Shown: positions 1-13,894, counted from the stretch's first letter. The stretch: DNA of 64,000 bases from Xiphias gladius (GCF_016859285.1 NC_053419.1:12862501-12926500), one strand, 5' to 3'. Notes: generated by a model not told the origin, from the letters alone. Made by a program: numbers and translations.

Positions 1-2259
1 GTCAAATCAAGTCCAACCATTGCTCTGACTAATATTTAAATTAGAGAGAGTAGCAGCCGAATCTGGGGCTAAATGCAGAACTACTAAATAATACTACACT
101 AGAGATTGCTAGAAAATGGACTCTGCGATTACTACTGCACATTTTTGCCAAGCAGATATAAAGGGAGTTTAAAGTAGTAACATCTCTTCTCGCTTATAAA
201 GCATGATAATGCTTGTCAGCTCTTCAATAACCACAATGCAATATCCAACTCAGTGGCTGAAAATACAGCTACAAGCAAGAGAAGTAGACTCACTGTCACA
301 ATGAATTACCAAGGCGACCGTTTTTGCTGCTGCTTTAAATCGCTCAGACACTAACTAGTACCCATCTTCAGATGATTATTACAGTAAACATAAAACATCT
401 GCATGAAAAATTCATATGCATACATATACTACATGCAAATACACACGGTATTATATGCTCTACAAATGACCTTAACACTCCATCTGTTGCCATGCCAGTC
501 CTAATGCCAGTTCATGCATTTCTACAGTCCCCTCCGCAGGAACGGATGCCCACTGGGTAATCTGATCAAGTGATGCATGGAGCAGGGCTGTCTGCGGGTA
601 TACTGTGCCAGAAAAAGTGCTACACAGCAACACACTAGCAATTATATAAACCCCCCCCCCCCCAAAAAAAAGGCTTCTGTATTCAAGCAAGAACTTCTCC
701 AGCACTCCAACCCATTTTGCACAGATTGCATCAACAGTTGCTTGTCATATTGTTCCTCCTCGAGGATGTGCAGCTGTTTGTATGGAGGGAAATCTATTTG
801 TGGGATTGTCTGCTTGAAAAGGAGAGTCTACTCAAGCATAGAATGAGGACAGCAGATGTAAGAGATGTATTGTACAAACGAAGGTTATCATCCTGAGTTT
901 TTCTTGTTTTTAAATGGTTCTGAATGTCCTTCCTATGCTCTTCTTCAACTGTGCATTTATGTTGTCAGGGAAAACACTCAGTGTCCGTGGTACATTTGAG
1001 GTGACAGAATCTGATATAGCTGAAACAGCACACCTGTTGGCGACATTTCCACATCCTGCAGGTGCAGGCGCAACAGGGTAGCATCTTCGGCTGGCTCGAA
1101 TGGTGGCACCACTGTGCGATCTGACTGACTCTAAAGTTTGGTGACATGATATGATTCCACTGACTTCACCTAAAGCCAACAGGTCAAGCTCAAGCAGCAT
1201 CGACCAATTACTCTCACCTGTCTGAGAGGCTGAAATGGGTTTCCAGTGAAAGAAACCATGCACTGAGCATAGACAGAACTTTTATAGAAAAAGACACGAT
1301 AGGATGCAAATGTCTTATTAATGCTGCAGTGCAATCCATGAGGTACACTCAGAAGGAGTTTTAAAGGAAATAAACAAAGTCCAGCATCAATAATCTAGAC
1401 TATAAGATCCTATGCTGCCAAATATTGACAGAAACTATAGCGTGAGACGCAAGTTTTATCTTGTAATATCCCCGATTTTTCCTGCCGTATGCTTGGGCTC
1501 CAGCAACACAAAAGGAAGGGGAACAGCTGATCAGTCTGGTAGTGAAAACCCAGTCAGATAGTAAACAGTGGTCGGTCAGCACAGGTCCAGTCAAATAGCC
1601 CTCAGTCAGGTCGGGGACACACCATGAGACAAACATGCAGGGGGATTCAAGGAGACCACAGCCAAATGAAAAACCTCAGAGCGGACCTTACCTTCTTGGT
1701 GAAAATTTTAAGCGACTTTACAGAGTTGCCCATTGCAAAAAAAAAAAAAAAAATTAAATAAATAAAAATAAAAATAAATCCTTCTTGTTTTATGTTTTCT
1801 CTCTAACTGTGTCTGTGTTAGTGTGCCTGTATGTAAGTGCACGTGTATGCATGTGTGTTTGCATATGTTTCCAGGCATGCGTGGGAATAGGAGTGGTAAG
1901 AAAGGGAGAGAGGGTTCAGTGGGTCATTGACTAATATAAGAGGACATTTGGGAAAAAGCAAGGAGCGGAGAAAGAAATATCTCAGGAGGTAGATAGAGGT
2001 GAGGAGGGATGGGACAAAGGAGTGTGCAGGAAGGACCTAGAGGCAAGGATGCTGGGAAGTACAAGGGGAGGGACACTGAGACAAAAGAGGAAAAATGTAA
2101 ACAAGAACAAAGAACAGATCAGAAGAACACAAAGATAAACGAGGGAGAGGAAGCATGCATGTGAACAGAGCGAGATGCAAGCGCCAGGAGTAGAAAAAGA
2201 AAGATCGCTTATTCATTCCATCCTCTCTCCTACAGTGTCTTTCCTCCCTCCCTCCCCTC

Positions 2260-2263
<4 letters not shown>

Positions 2264-2293
<30 letters not shown>
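2264..2293. repeat. TC dinucleotide microsatellite
   Basis: A run of TC units is visible, followed by TCTG-type variants and a longer pyrimidine-rich stretch to about 2352. Confidence 0.85.
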
Positions 2294-2296
<3 letters not shown>

Positions 2297-2454
2297 CGTC
2301 TGTCTGTCTCTTGCTCTTCTTCCCTTACCCTCTTCCCCACTCTCTCTCTCTCACTCCACAGTTTAAAGCCATCTATGTGAATGTGACAGAAGAAGCTCCT
2401 TCGGACAAGCATATTACCTTCCCCTGAGCAAGATGCTGGAGACACTAATCCAAA

Positions 2455-2555
2455 CACGCACACACACAGACGCACACAGACACGTACACACGCACACATA
2501 CACACGCACATGCACGCGCACACACACACAGACACACAAACACACACATACACTC
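2455..2555. repeat. CA-rich imperfect microsatellite
   Basis: Interrupted CA units mixed with CG, GA and TA units make up most of this 100-base stretch. A purer CA tract follows at 2685-2713. Confidence 0.8.
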
Positions 2556-2682
2556 GATTAAACACACATGGATGTCAGGCTGTGGAGCTAAAAATATAAC
2601 ACATGCTTTCTCTTCCCCCTACTCTCCCATATCTCTCCCCACTCTACCCTCATCAACCCCCCCACCCACCCTCCCTATCTTT

Positions 2683-2684
<2 letters not shown>

Positions 2685-2713
<29 letters not shown>
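2685..2713. repeat. CA dinucleotide microsatellite
   Basis: An almost pure CA run, followed by CAAACA variants. Confidence 0.85.
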
Positions 2714-2720
<7 letters not shown>

Positions 2721-5700
2721 AACAGATGTAGAAGCATCACAGAGTCATGTTAAGCTTGAAGGGCTTGGATTCAGATCAAAGCCCAAATGTGCAAGAAATG
2801 ACAATGGATTCTGAACCACAGAGGATGCAAACCCAATACGTGCAAATGCAAACTCATACAGACGGGCAAATAAATGCTATTTTTCAGCCTTTCTCACACG
2901 AAACACATACACACACACACACACAAAGTCTGTAATTGTGGGAATAAAAGGTGTGACAACCAAGCAGACATCCAGACACTGATCTAATTGTTCATTGGCG
3001 AGTTTGCGGCAGTATGGACATGTTTGTTGTCACAAGGTCATTCGGCCACTCTTGAAAATGGTCACTGTTTGACTGCCAGTTAAGTGAATTGGTGTCATGC
3101 AGGTAAAATGAACTCATATTTCTTGAGTCAGCGCATGCTTAAACATGTTTTCCACAGTCAACCTTTACTCGCCTCGGCTTGTTTTGAACATGCCTCTTCA
3201 CTTTTATAATTCAAGGCTTTAAGTCTCCTAATGTTCTCACTAACTCCAGCTACTAGCAGCTGAAAGATGTGTGTGTGACGTCGACATGATTGTTAACTGT
3301 CACTTGCAATAAGGTTGCAGTGGTTTTTTGCTTTGGGTCAGAATTAAATTGTATTTCTCTCCAGAACCAGACCAGAGTCCGTCTGTTGAGTATGGTGTTT
3401 ATAATAATATAAAACTCTTAACGATGCTGATCTCCTTAATGAGTATTTGTACCGTAAGTATATTTTTTCTGATAATATTTGTGTACTTTTACTTAAATTT
3501 AATTTTGAATATAGATATATAACACATATAAAGAATCTCTGCTTTGAATAATAATGTGTGTCTGATACGGTTTTTACAAACAAAAGTTCAATTACTTCCA
3601 TAAAAATTCTTACATCTCACATTCGTTTCCCCTGCAAATATTGTTCATTTCAAAATATCTAGTTCTGATGTTGCCAATCTTGCTCACACATTCGCATCTT
3701 AAATTGAGATTCAACATGACCACAGAGACTCTTTGCTCCTCCGGCAGCTGAACTTGAAAACAGACTTCTGGTGTCAATCTCTGCACATACATCACTCTGC
3801 AAAGTAAAGCTCCAACATCCATGTGAAGTAACAATAAGCAAAACCCAATTTTGAGTTGTGGGGGACTTTAAGGATCTGAGTACTTCTTCCAGTATTAACC
3901 CACATTTTAGGTTTTTTTTCCAGCAGGAGTGACTCCTCAGGTAACTGCGGTGGCAGTCATTGCAACCTTATAATACATCCTCGTTTCCCTCTCCTGTTCG
4001 ACCTTGTCTATTCTCTGCTATTTTAATGAACACATTCACGCCAAAGTCGTTTCAGATCTCCCTCCCATTCAATATCTCTGCGGCTCCTCTGTGTTGCTCT
4101 GCGGATGATTCACCCAGCCTCTCACCGGAGGCTCATTGTGAACTTCAGAACACATCAGACGTCAGACACAGGAGCCGTCAGCTCTCATAATGTCAGACCA
4201 TAGTGTGCACGGGCACGAGATCCTACTCAACCCTCTCTCTCTCTCTTTCTCTCTGGCTGTATCCTTCTCTTTCTCCCTCACAATCTCTCTCACTTAGATG
4301 CACACAATTTACTTTACACATTTACATAACGGCTTTCATGCTGACAAGACTTTGGGAGAAAATGTATCTGAATATCAGATGATTTTTTTGGGGCGTCACA
4401 TTCCACGGACTCATGAGGTGAAGCCATTGTTATGATTTGTAGCAGCAGCATGATTTTCGCAACATATTCCTTGTGCAGACAATGTAAGGAAATCTATATG
4501 CATGCACTAGACAGGAAGCTCATTCATAGAAAAAATATTCTATAATTGCTTTTGCTTTTTTACGAAGACTTTGAGGTATAATATAATCTCATTTCATCCG
4601 CTGCCATCAAGTGTGTCAAATGAGCTGGGAGATCTAGAAGGGGGAAGGAAAGGACTGATATAATAAGCTCTCAAGTGTTCATCATCAACCTTTTTTATTT
4701 TTATCCGAAGAGCTATTCTTTTCTAAGCTAAGGCAAGACCCTGTATGTTTCTTTTTATTTGCAAAGTGGAATGAAATGAACTCATTTCATGGTCAAAGGA
4801 GTCATTCCTTTATAGCTACTGAGTTTAAATCGCAGTGTATTGAAAACAAAGGGATAAATACAGTGACCATGAAAGTTTTTGGACGTACATTTTTGACGTC
4901 ACCAGAGGGATCTAGGCAGTGAAAAAACGTACAATGCGCGCTTGTTTCTTCTTCTTGTGCTTGGGCTGAGAAGTAAGAGTTCAATCTTAGAGTTGATTAA
5001 TTTGTCCAAATAATAAATAGGTATATAACTTCCATGCTGATTATTCTTGTATTTCCATATTATTTCAGATAGTACCACATGTATGAACAGCTGTTAGTCG
5101 AGTTAAAGGTCTAGTGCGTCAGCAGGGGAAAAACATTGACAAGTCTCATTTCAGCCAATTAAACCTCTGCCGTTTTTCGTCTGACTCATTTATCCCTTGT
5201 CCTCTGTCTCGCAGTGTCTCACCCAGATTTTCCCTTCCAGCCTCAGGTCTCCATAAATATTTAGCATCATCAAGCACGCGCATATACTTAACACTGCAGC
5301 ATGTGCAGTTGTGCTCACAGGCTCTTTCATTTCACTGCCTAATCCTCATCTCAAAAAAGGGATTTAACCAAAGAGTGAATTTTCTACCCCCTCCTTTGCC
5401 AGCACCGATATAAAAATATTCATCTGTGTCTAAAAATAGCCTCCTATACTCTAGACATACTGGAAGCATATGCTATGGTGGATACGATGCTGCTGCTCTC
5501 TTCTGCCTCTCACTTCTGCCCAGATCTTTCTCCTTATTTTGCTCATGTTTAGTGTCTTTTTTTTTGTACTGCATGCCTCCTCTGTGTTTTCACTCTCTCT
5601 CAGATATCATCAAGGTCAGTGTGACCTCAGCGGAGGAGCGCCCGCAGAAGAGTAATAGAGAGTTTTTGTGAAGGCAAAATAAAAAGGGAAGGGGAACGTC

Positions 5701-7954
5701 AGACAGGAAACGTCAGCAGCTGCGAGTGTTAGATGAGTAGCAGGACAAAGCAGATGAGGAAGCGAGGGGCTAATCTGTGTTTTAAGACCTTTCCTCACAT
5801 TGTCTTCAGAGCAGTCAAGCCGGAGCAGGGAAGTGAGAGTTGATGAGTGTGTGCCTTATATAACACTCATCAGATCGTCCAGCAAAGTAGTTCTATTCCT
5901 ATTTTATTCTTCTTTATTCCTCCCCCTGATTTGTCCAATTCCCTCGCTTCCTTCACTTTCTTTCCCTGCCCTTTCGCTTTTCCTGGCTCACTGGAGTGAC
6001 ACACAGAGGACTGTTAATCTCTCCTCCTCTCTCACACTCACACACACAAACCCTGTGAGTTCAAACCTATTAGTATAAACGGTACTCTGCTCCCTCTGCT
6101 GGTTAATACACATATCCTTTCATCTAAATTTAATTTAAAAAGAAAATTGTCATCCTAATAATAATTTCTGAACCGCACATAACAGGTCAGTACTGGTGTT
6201 CCAGATTTCAGTGATTTCAAGGTCAGTGGAGGTGACAAAATCTGAGGGATTCAGTGATTGTTGAGAATCTCTTCAAATAGAAAAAAATTTCTACTGGGAC
6301 AAAAAAAACCAAAAGCGCTTTGTCCTTCATCAAGGTGTCTGGTGCAACCTGGATAGTTTGAAGACTTGAATGTGCAGAGATAATTGGAGTTTTTTTTAAG
6401 TACAGTGCATGCCTGCTTTAAGATATAAAATTTCACATTAATAATTACACGAATCACTATATCACAACCTATCTATAACCATCAAGCTGCAAAACACATT
6501 CAAGCAGCAAACCATATTTGTCCTTATTCTCACCCCCACACTAGCCTTCCCGGTAATCGTGATGCATCTTATGAACATGAAAGCGTGGATTATAAACCGG
6601 TAGTTTGGAGAAACATGTCTCCCTATGCTTCAAACCAGCTCTTTTATTTCTCAAATTTGCTCTGTCAAGTAGCATATTTGCCAAAGGATTTGAATATTTT
6701 TACCAAGACAAAACAAAAAAAACAAAAAAAAAACACTCTGCCCTCCTCCAGTCTCTCATAATCAGGTCTTGATGGGCTATTTTTAGATTCTTCCACTGGC
6801 AGCGAATGAGTTCTGTTGGGATTGTATGCAGATCTTGATGTTACATAAGAAAAATATGAAAGGAAAGAGTTTGTAGTGTGTAATATCTCAACCTGCATGC
6901 CACGTTGCACTGTTACATATATTCACGTAGCATTAGAGGCATATTGGTACGACTGTATGGTCACTAAAAGGAAACAGTTTGGGTAGGATGCAGAATGGGA
7001 GCAAAAACGTGCATGCACAAGCCTTCTCAGTTTTATTCATTCTTTTATCATTTTCTCTCTTTTTGTTCTCACACATTCATCATTCACTCACTCACTCTTT
7101 CTGGCTCCCTCTTTCACACAAACACTGATGTGAACAGCTAACTCTAGTCCACACACAAATTCATTTTGACTATTGACAGTTGTGTCTGTTATGACTTATC
7201 TTCACAGTGACAACATCGCAGAAAAAACTTGTGTGTACCTTGAAAACGTGATGATTCAGTTACAAAATATACAGTAGATTAATAATTGTGAATGGCGAAC
7301 CTTTGATGTGAATAGTCTTGGTATTTATTTCAACTGTAGTTCTCATTCCTTTTACCAAAAACATTTAGAGCTGCAGCAGCCAGCATCACTATACGAATCC
7401 TCAATAAAATAATACTGTGCTCACTGTTCCCTGAAAAAGCCAAGAATTTCAGGTAAAAATTATCAGAATTTTCCAGATTTGATGGAAATGAAAACCTATC
7501 TATTTCCACACCCACCAGCAGCACTGGAGACTTTATATAGCACACCGCTGCATGGATTTTGCCTTACTGGAACCCGTAAGACTGATTGAAGCCCTGGCCT
7601 GGATTGAGAGGAGTTATTTCTGGAACACATTAGCGCACGGGGAGGTAATTGTCTCCTCTTGAGCTTTTTATCATCAACACAGAAAGAAGGATGGGATAAA
7701 GACGGGCTACTGAATACCTGCATGATCTGTCTGAGCAACGGGGGAAATGCGGTGTCTTGTAGAAAACTGATGTGTTAGTAGGTGAATAGGTGATGCAAGC
7801 AGGAAGAGATACACCCTTTTTTTTTAGCCACTAAACTTCACTCGTCACAATATCAGTAAAGGTTTTAGAGGTGAATAATACTTAAATATATTTTATCAGA
7901 ACCTCTCACCTGAATGTGTGTGTGTTAGTATAATGGTTCACTTACCTGTGTGTC

Positions 7955-7956
<2 letters not shown>

Positions 7957-8039
<83 letters not shown>
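7957..8039. repeat. Long pure TG microsatellite
   Basis: About 41 uninterrupted TG units. Pure arrays of this length are usually length-polymorphic. The TG strand can adopt Z-DNA, but nothing nearby suggests a function. Confidence 0.95.
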
Positions 8040-8042
<3 letters not shown>

Positions 8043-8619
8043 TATGAGTGACAAGCTCTCATGATTGAAATGTTTTCCACACAGCCGGAAAGTTGATCCA
8101 CCTGCTGTTGTTCAGGCGAAAGTCACAATGAAAGCGACTGTATTCATACTGGGTTGCACGTGAGATTGCTGTAATGGATACCAGACACACGCAGAAGCCA
8201 GATTTGGACTGAAAACATGCATCCATTTTTAATCCGCTCAACTGGGGTGACTGGAGGTCCAGTCACTTGTGGCTTAATAGGTCCCAGCTTCCTCTGCAGC
8301 TCACCTGTGAACCTCCGCCTGACGATCATTCGGTTCTGCACCTGTGATACACTTTTAATAGGTAAGCATCCCAGCTATAGTGAATTTGGCAAACCCCAAT
8401 AAAGCAGCAGAATATCAAAATTTACATTCTTCAAAATACAGTCTGGACACAATGTTGACTGAGAGTAAGCCACCAAAACTAGTAATGACAACACTAGCAC
8501 CACCGCGCCTGGCCCTTCTCATACTGGGATCAGTGTGAAGATCAAATATTAGACTGCGTTATTTTTGTCCTATTGTATTGATTCTGGACTTTTGTAAATT
8601 AGCTCTCTTCTTTTTAGTT

Positions 8620-8810
8620 GCAACGTCCCCACCTACGGCCCCCCAGAGCTGTCTGCGGAGGGGGATCTCTCTTTGAATACCCCCTCCCCAATTTTTCACA
8701 TCTGTTCATGTCTTTTCTTGTCTTCTTACAGAGAAGCTGGGCTGGGGATCATTGCCGATGAGGCTGTAAGGCCCATTGAGACGGTGTGAAATGAAATGAA
8801 TAAGACTGGA
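8620..8810 (+). repeat. Remnant of a dispersed fish repeat tail
   Basis: The order 'GGGGATCTCTCTTTG', then 'CCTCCCCA', then 'GATGAGGCTGTAAGGCCC' and 'ATTGAGACGGTGTGA' matches, from memory, the tail of a repeat that ends in 'gggctatataaataaaattg' in many teleosts. A related end piece appears at about 13960-14005 in this window ('GGGATTATGGGCTATA'). The family assignment is from recall, not a search. Confidence 0.45.
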
Positions 8811-9392
8811 CTCAAAAATACTGATGACTGCATTTGTATTAAGGCTAAATTCCCTATGTTGACATTATCGTATCTGAATCTCCTTTATGTTCATCAGTTG
8901 TATTTGTAGCCCTTTTTTCCTCTGTTTTTATACAAAACGTGTCAATTTGATTTTTCTTACTGATTCTACACTGATTACTGAAACTTTGTGCCAGTTTCAC
9001 TTAAATGTCTGGAGTCTGGATTCTTGACTCATGATGCTGATGCTGTACAGCTTGAAATCTTGCCCTTTGCATGGTGTTACAAGAAAAAAACACCCACACA
9101 CTTGACAGTGATTAGTGAGCTTTGAGCAGTTTGATGATCGGACGGCGTTTAAATCGACTTTTTTTTTTTTTTGCGTTGCATTTCATTACGGAAGTAGAAA
9201 AAAAGAATTGCTCAAATGTTAAGTTGGCGAACAAAAAAATTAATAACAATCAACTATGTATTAAAGCTTTTTTGATGTGTTAACTAAACATTGACTAATG
9301 TTATTTAATATTCTTTGCAGCTTGGGTTGTGCCTTGTATCTACTGCGAGAACGGTTCCAAAACTTTTAATTACCTCTAGATTGCCTCCTTAC

Positions 9393-10070
9393 CTGCCCAA
9401 AGACTGACTTCACTATGGGATGAAGACTAGAGTCATATTCAGACGAGGTCGCGCTCAGTCTTTTGGATGTTCGGCTGGACGCGGGCTGGACAGGTGCGCT
9501 GGTCGCAGGTGGGTCAGAGCTGAGGCTGGAGGATGACCCGGTGATGGCTCTCTCCCTGGGCTCGAAAAAGAAAGCGGCGTCGTCCGGATGCTTTGGATAA
9601 GACGGAGTCGGCGAGGTCCTCCTGTCCGGCCGGGAGCCGCCCTGGTGACGCGCTGCAGGAGGCAGCTCACCTCGCGTGGAGTCGTGGTGGTGATGATGGG
9701 AGTGTTTGGACCTGGAGGACTTGCTGCGCTCTTTCTGCTGCCGGCTCGTCCCGCGTATCACATCTTCCTGAGCGCAACCATCATCCAGCAGGCTCGCCTG
9801 CCCGTGAGAATGGCTTTTCTGCACCCGGTGCTGATCACCTAGATTTCGCGGGTCGGCGTGTCTCGGCTGGCAGAGCGGTCTCCGCGCACTCGGCTCGGAA
9901 TCTGCCGTCCAGCCCGCATCATCGCTTCCTCCGGCTCCGGTGGGGTGACCGTGAGAGCGGTGACTCCGGTGACCGTGTGGACCACGATCCGAGTGCGCAG
10001 ACCTGCGGCTGAGCCCCGATGATCTTAGCAGAGAGGTGGTCGACTCGCTTTTTGGGAGAGGGGAGCTCAT
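9393..10070 (-). CDS. First coding exon of an unidentified Ser/His/Arg-rich protein
   Basis: A minus-strand ATG at 10070 opens 226 codons that end exactly at a consensus donor (CAG then GTAAGG, at 9393/9392), splice phase 0. The encoded segment is low in complexity: Ser-, Arg-, His- and Pro-rich, with a run of five His near residue 125 and Ser-rich patches towards the end. It closes with a more ordered stretch (SSEYDSSLHPIVKSVFGQ) that probably leads into a folded domain in the next exon. I see no signal peptide or membrane segment. The exon sits in a CpG-rich region, which fits a gene start. Later exons are not visible in the 9.4 kb downstream, so the gene leaves the window on the left. I do not recognise the protein; the N-terminus looks like a disordered tail of a cytoplasmic or signalling protein. 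The plus-strand reading frames across this segment are shadows caused by GC richness. Confidence 0.65.
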
Positions 10071-10400
10071 CTTTCGCTCTCCGTCGCCTGACAGGCGAAG
10101 TGAATCAGCTGGAGGTCGGGTAAAGGAAGAGGAAGGCTGTCCTCCACGTGCAGGTGCTCAGCATCAGCCAGTTGGACCCCCACCCCCTCTACTCCACATC
10201 CGCACACTCGCCCATCACTGCACGGTCCGCGCTGACGAAGTTGGAGCGGCGGCCACCTGATCGAGCATTTGCAGCAGATCCGAAGCGGGGCCGGGGGATC
10301 TGGCAGACAGGCGGTCAGTCTGACGCCTCTCAAGGGGGCCCCGCTAAGTTTGGATGACAGCACTGTGTTGCGCGGCCGCGTGCCACAAGCGGTCCACGCG
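9400..10400. promoter_or_regulatory. CpG island over the start of the minus-strand gene
   Basis: CpG dinucleotides are dense here, in contrast to the AT-rich flanks, and continue about 330 bases upstream of the minus-strand ATG at 10070. The transcription start probably lies between 10071 and 10400. No clear TATA box was seen. Confidence 0.6.
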
Positions 10401-13400
10401 CAAAGTTCATTAAAAGACCCACGTCACTACCCATCATTTCCGCTTGATGTGCATTGTTCTCTTTTTATTTGATTATAGTGCAACGTGAATCATCGTTTGA
10501 GCGTTTGAATTACGAGGAAATTAACATCTTCCCGTATATCTGTCCGTGTCAAAAGCACGAGAATGTCAAATGTTAGGCCCCCATATTCACTCAGAACTCA
10601 ACAAGTGGCTGCTTTGACATTAATGCCAGTGGACAGTGGTCTTCCTCAGGGACATATCAGATAGCTCTGAGTCCTGCAGATGTGAAGTGTAACTTTATAT
10701 ATTCTCAAACCAAATACATTCAAAAGACAGCGGACCACTGCAAAATAGACTCTTAAACCAAATCAATGAGGAGATGAAACCAAAAGAGAAAAAGCTTGAA
10801 AGGACTGCACCAAGGGGCTAAAAAAAGTGAAATCATTCTACACATTTCAGTAGTTGGTGGCTCTTTCGAAGCTATGAATAGCAACATAACCTTTGTGAAA
10901 TTAACACTGAGGCACCATTTATTCATTAGTCAGCATTTGGATAAACTAGTGAAGTGGAGAAGACGTACAAAACAGAACAATATTAGAATGGAAAATCACC
11001 AGACGTCAAATAAAATGACGTATTTTATTTTGAAAGGAGAACATAAAGTCCCTTGATGTGGAAATGATGGATGTCAGCGTTTTCAGTACCAAATGACTTC
11101 AGTTAGGAAAAAATCTTCCAACAATCTTCCGGATCACTTCATCTCTCACATTGAAAGTAATTCTCAGATTCACTGTGTCTCAACGAGAGAGTCCTCTAAT
11201 CTTCATCCTCTCAAAGATTTCCTTTATGAAAGGTCAATGTTCAATAAGTATAGGGATCCTAATTTATGGAATGTCTCAGAGGTAATGAATAGGCCGTTTT
11301 CCCTCTTTGTTCACATTAATTACACATTATTTCTATGTCATTTATTTGGTTTTTACTCGTATAAATAGAATTCACACTCAATTAGCTTTCCAACTTTTGT
11401 ATTTATAAAACAACAAATAAACATCATGGTTGCATAATTTCGGTGTAATTATGGCACCAAGGCATGAACATAATGGAATATTTGACTGTGGTCAAAATAA
11501 TAAGTTCAGAAGGGAATACACTGAAAATGAAAGCGTGACAATCCTTCAGTCTCATCCCATCTGCACACCCTGGGTCGTAACTCTCACAGCAGATGTCCAG
11601 GGTTGCAGGGCAAACATATGTAATGATGTTAATATTCAAAGCCAATTAGACACTCAAAATCTCTCAAACTGTGTTTCACAGTGGAAAGCTGAGAAATGAG
11701 CAGATTTTGCCCTGGTCTCTCTGGGGAATTTTTGTTCTCTGACATCTGTGTCTCCTTCTCCTCTGCTCCAGGCAGAGGCAGTGTATCTTCACTCTATCGC
11801 TCCCATCCCCCCTTCCACATCAGCCTGTTTTAACCCCTCTTCTACCTTTTTTTATCCTTTTCTGCATCTCATCAAGTGCTGGCAAGTGTCACCGATGCTG
11901 AGCCATTGTCACTCCTACGTAACCCTAAAAGTTACACAACTGGCTTCATCATCCATATCAGCAACCTCATTGATGTCGTTCCCACGAGAGGTGTGAGTCT
12001 TGTTTATTAACAAAATTCCAATATGTAGCTCTCTCTTTATATGTTGCTCATCATGTGTCCCTCCCTTTCTTTCTCGCTCTCCCCTTCCGTAGACATCCGG
12101 CTGCAGCAGAGGACATACACGCCTCAGGGTGCTATACGGCCCATTTAATGTCCGCAGAGACGGAAAGAGAGTAAAGATAAAAAAACAACAATCAGAGAAT
12201 GTGTTGTGGAGTAATAATCACAAATAAACACATACTAAAAAAAAATCAAAACAGGAATAACACGGGGGGGATCCAAAAATATGACACTGAAATTTCATTG
12301 CTTAAAACCAAAGAGACAGGGACCCCTACATAACAGAAGAGAACATAAGTAAATATGACGACATAAACCTTACACAGTAAAAATTCTGTGCCATAATTTT
12401 GGAAATCTTTGACTTTTTGAAGCCCTAACACATCCCAAATGAAAGACTGAGGCATGTTCTTGGAGAAGAGATTGTTCCACACACAAGCAAATATATTGTG
12501 ATGTAAACTTGTAATTTTGAATATGAGGGACATTAACAAAAAACAAAAGAGAGTATATCATAAGTTCTTTGACAAATATATCAAAAAAATGTTTTAATCC
12601 TGAACTGTTCCCTCCTCTTGACTCTTATCTGAGCACATCTTGTTAACCTCGTCCCCTTGCACAATTTGGTACTTCTGAAAGATTAATCAGTGGGGTAAAT
12701 AATTAACCACATAGCAGCTGGGGGTCAACAAGGTGAAGAAAGAGCTACCTTATCTGAATCATCAAAACATTTTGCGCACTCAACTAATGAGCCATTTCTG
12801 TAGGATGTAAGATTGATACTAAAATAATAATAATCGGGATCACATGGAACCAGAAAGAAACTAGAAATTGATACTTTGGCAAAAGTTTAGAGTTTCAAGT
12901 TCAGAAGAAAGACTTGTTGTCATCAATAGACTGATATGACTACTAATTTAATACCCCAATGATTTATTCATAAATTAGTCAATTATTAATTAGTAAATTA
13001 GTCAGACCCTCTTGACCTTAACTTTCAGTTAAATTGAATCCTGAAACTTGAGAAGATGTACTTTTTACAATAGTCTCTTGCAATGTAGCTCAGAGACCAT
13101 CTTATGATAAATGCTTAACCTATCGTTACTCAAACTATTGTTTTATTATCTCTGTGGATAAAGAAGTTTGGAGGCAGAAGTGCAATTCGACCTTGTAGCT
13201 TGAAATGTTTGTGTCACTCCTGCTTTTGGTTTCCTGTTAACTTGCTCTCAAGTGTCTCCCTTTTCCTTCCTTTATAATTTTCCTGGGAAGAGGAAGCTTA
13301 GCGATGATGATTGTTTATCTGGGCACTGGTTAATTTTAAGAAGCACCAAGGTAAAAGGTTTTCTCTATGAACTCTTAAAGCTATGGTGATTATTGAATCG

Positions 13401-13500
13401 GCATTTTGTATTCTTTATTTTTAAGAGTATCTGTGCTAATACTACAATACTAATACGTTCACTATGGTCGGCAAAGCAAGTTCCAAACGTTTGTTTTGAC

Positions 13501-13889
13501 GGACCAGTGTGTGGGATTCAGGGGGATCTATTGGCTGAAATGGAATATAGTATTTTTAATTATGTTTTCATTAGTGTATAATCACCTGAAACTAAAAAAT
13601 CGTTGTGTCTTTGTTAGCTTACAATGAGCTAACGATCTACATAGGGAGAGGGTCCTCTTCTACGGAACTGGCCATGTTGCATCGCCATGTTTCTACAGTA
13701 GCCCAGAGCGGACAAACCAAACACTGGCTCTAGACAGTGCCTTTTGCGTTTTTACGTTACCTGAAGGCCACCATAGGTACTAGGTATACTAAATGCTTGG
13801 AAAGGGGCGGGGGTATTCAGTTGGTTGCAATCTGCAACCTCTCTCTGCAACCTCACTGCTAGGTGCCACTAAATCCTGTACACTGGTCC
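13501..13889. mobile_element. MITE-like element with terminal inverted repeats
   Basis: The left end reads GGACCAGTGTGTGGGATT. The right end, read on the other strand, is GGACCAGTGTACAGGATT, so about 16 of the first 18 bases match. The 389-base interior has no open frame. The sequence resembles a very common teleost dispersed element that I recall with the same 'ggaccagtgt' ends. It is presumably non-autonomous. Confidence 0.75.
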
Positions 13890-13894
13890 TTTAA

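Larger units (their letters stand above)
1..9392. other. Non-coding stretch, probable large intron 1 of a minus-strand gene
   Basis: No open reading frame here has flanking splice sites and family-like sequence. The minus-strand exon at 9393-10070 ends in a clean splice donor pointing into this stretch, so most of it is probably intron 1 of that gene, with later exons left of the window. It holds a C-run next to an A-run (651-671), an A/AAAT-rich run (1737-1780), TC and CA tracts (2264-2293, 2455-2555, 2685-2713), a long TG tract (7957-8039) and a repeat remnant near 8620-8810. A TGACGTCA palindrome occurs at 4894-4901, but no promoter context was seen around it. Confidence 0.6.

Noticed and set aside
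910..1263. Minus-strand open frame of 117 codons, with a Cys-rich frame overlapping it
   Set aside because: Two frames look equally protein-like, there are no splice sites that fit, and there is no family resemblance. Probably chance or decayed repeat.
2230..2565. Minus-strand frame rich in Cys-Val and Arg-Glu repeats
   Set aside because: It is a translation of CA and TC microsatellites.
4894..4901. Second TGACGTCA palindrome
   Set aside because: It lies in AT-rich DNA far from any recognised gene start, so no promoter claim is made.
9593..10012. Plus-strand open frame of 139 codons
   Set aside because: It is antisense to the minus-strand first exon; the frame survives because of high GC.
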